Made by a program: the position numbers and the translations under genes. From IMG/VR virus record IMGVR_UViG_3300042377_000343, positions 1-37,113 of that record: a stretch of DNA of 37,113 nucleotides. The stretch is one strand, 5' to 3'. Below, piece after piece: positions 36,762 through 37,113 of this stretch. Below the pieces are notes generated by a model, which was not told the origin of the DNA, made no database searches, and worked only from the letters and a program-made list of their open reading frames with translations. The stretch is from a virus. The first letter of the stretch is position 1. Each line of letters starts with the position of its first letter.

Positions 36762-37113
36762 TACTGAACCTTGGTCTGGACTTTGACGATGACCCAGGCG
36801 GAGGGGGTGCGGTCCGTCACGGTCATAATGCGGAACTCCTGACCCCCATAAGCCACCACATTCCCGAAGGCGATCAGCCCCGGGTTGGCGGCGGCGTCCG
36901 TCCGCAGGAATTTCATGTCGAACGAGGTCTGGTTCATAAAGCCCCCCGTTTCCAAGTCCTGCATGATGGCCGGCTGCGACATCAGGGCGTTTAAGGGTAC
37001 TGGCGTCCCGCCTGGGACGTTTTTAACGGTCACGGCCTTAGGGATCTCGGAAAGGATTTCCGAGGCGTCTACAGCCCATTCGTCCGTGATTCCCGACATG
37101 GGTTTAGCCCATT
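36760..37113. repeat. Right copy of the 354-bp terminal overlap
   Basis: Same sequence as 1-354 with six mismatches. Joining it to the left copy closes the map to about 36,759 bp and reunites the capsid and neck gene blocks into one minus-strand operon. It ends 11 bases into the late motif seen complete at 344-359. Confidence 0.9.
36761..37099 (-). CDS. Head-completion / head-tail joining-like protein (right-end copy)
   Basis: This is the 112-residue protein identical to the left-end copy except for Asn in place of His in the DAAA-x-PGL segment. The gene is complete here and joined to the neck operon by a TAATG overlap with the gpZ-like gene, showing its true neighbours. Only one gene exists on the closed map. 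Synonymous differences between the copies indicate two natural variants under purifying selection. The function rests on order (after the capsid gene, before neck genes) and size. Confidence 0.6.
   Translation of the reverse strand: MSGITDEWAVDASEILSEIPKAVTVKNVPGGTPVPLNALMSQPAIMQDLETGGFMNQTSFDMKFLRTDAAANPGLIAFGNVVAYGGQEFRIMTVTDRTPSAWVIVKVQTKVQ

Noticed and set aside
1-37113. Lysogeny module, tRNA genes, CRISPR array, insertion sequence
   Set aside because: I found no integrase, CI-like repressor, cloverleaf, spacer array or transposase; the small HTH proteins are not sufficient to claim lysogeny.

Overview
This window looks like one complete tailed-phage genome on a circular map. The first 354 bases recur at the end (36760-37113) with six mismatches, so the unique length is about 36.76 kb. 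Packaging and head genes resemble the lambda order: Nu1-like small terminase, gpA-like large terminase, gpW-like connector, portal, S49 protease, scaffold, major capsid. They are followed by a long tail operon with tape measure and collagen-like fibre. I see no integrase, repressor, DNA polymerase or RNA polymerase, so nothing supports lysogeny. A lipobox protein with a membrane-anchored C-terminus (spanin-like) and a LydA-type holin suggest a Gram-negative host. Most of the genome is GC-rich, and almost no start codon has a Shine-Dalgarno site. The host cannot be named from the sequence.

Layout. There are two divergent halves. The minus strand is read from 8600 down to 1 and, across the join, from 37113 down to 26389: small regulators, terminase, head, neck, tail, fibres, lysis. 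The plus strand is read from 9424 to 26384. It starts with a compositionally odd island (9.4-12.5 kb) of small genes and a GP88-like protein. A lysozyme-like gene and a recombination block follow (RuvC-like nuclease, RecT-like annealing protein, RecE-like exonuclease, SSB-like protein). Then come an SF2 helicase, a dNMP kinase, a 21.1-24.4 kb block holding two different Mom-like DNA-modification genes with small HTH genes and a metallophosphoesterase, and finally a primase-helicase. The halves diverge from an 823-bp non-coding region (8601-9423) rich in hairpins and repeats, and converge at a terminator at 26395. A second large non-coding region (12509-13371) has AT-rich segments with inverted repeats and could be the replication origin.

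Working together: the plus-strand genes would replicate, recombine and chemically protect the DNA, with the primase-helicase working with host polymerase. The minus-strand genes would then package DNA, build a short-tailed siphovirus-like particle and lyse the cell. Lysis is split between strands: holin, membrane and spanin-like genes are on the late strand, while the only recognisable peptidoglycan enzyme opens the plus-strand operon.

Most notable: (1) a 16-bp motif TTGACA-N3-GGCTAAA placed 3-16 nt before the start codons of late minus-strand genes; (2) two divergent Mom-like genes in one genome, the second sharing its first 24 coding bases almost exactly with the next gene; (3) the compositional island with repeated short words and its own CTTTCCCTAAC leader; (4) the mismatched, mostly synonymous terminal overlap.
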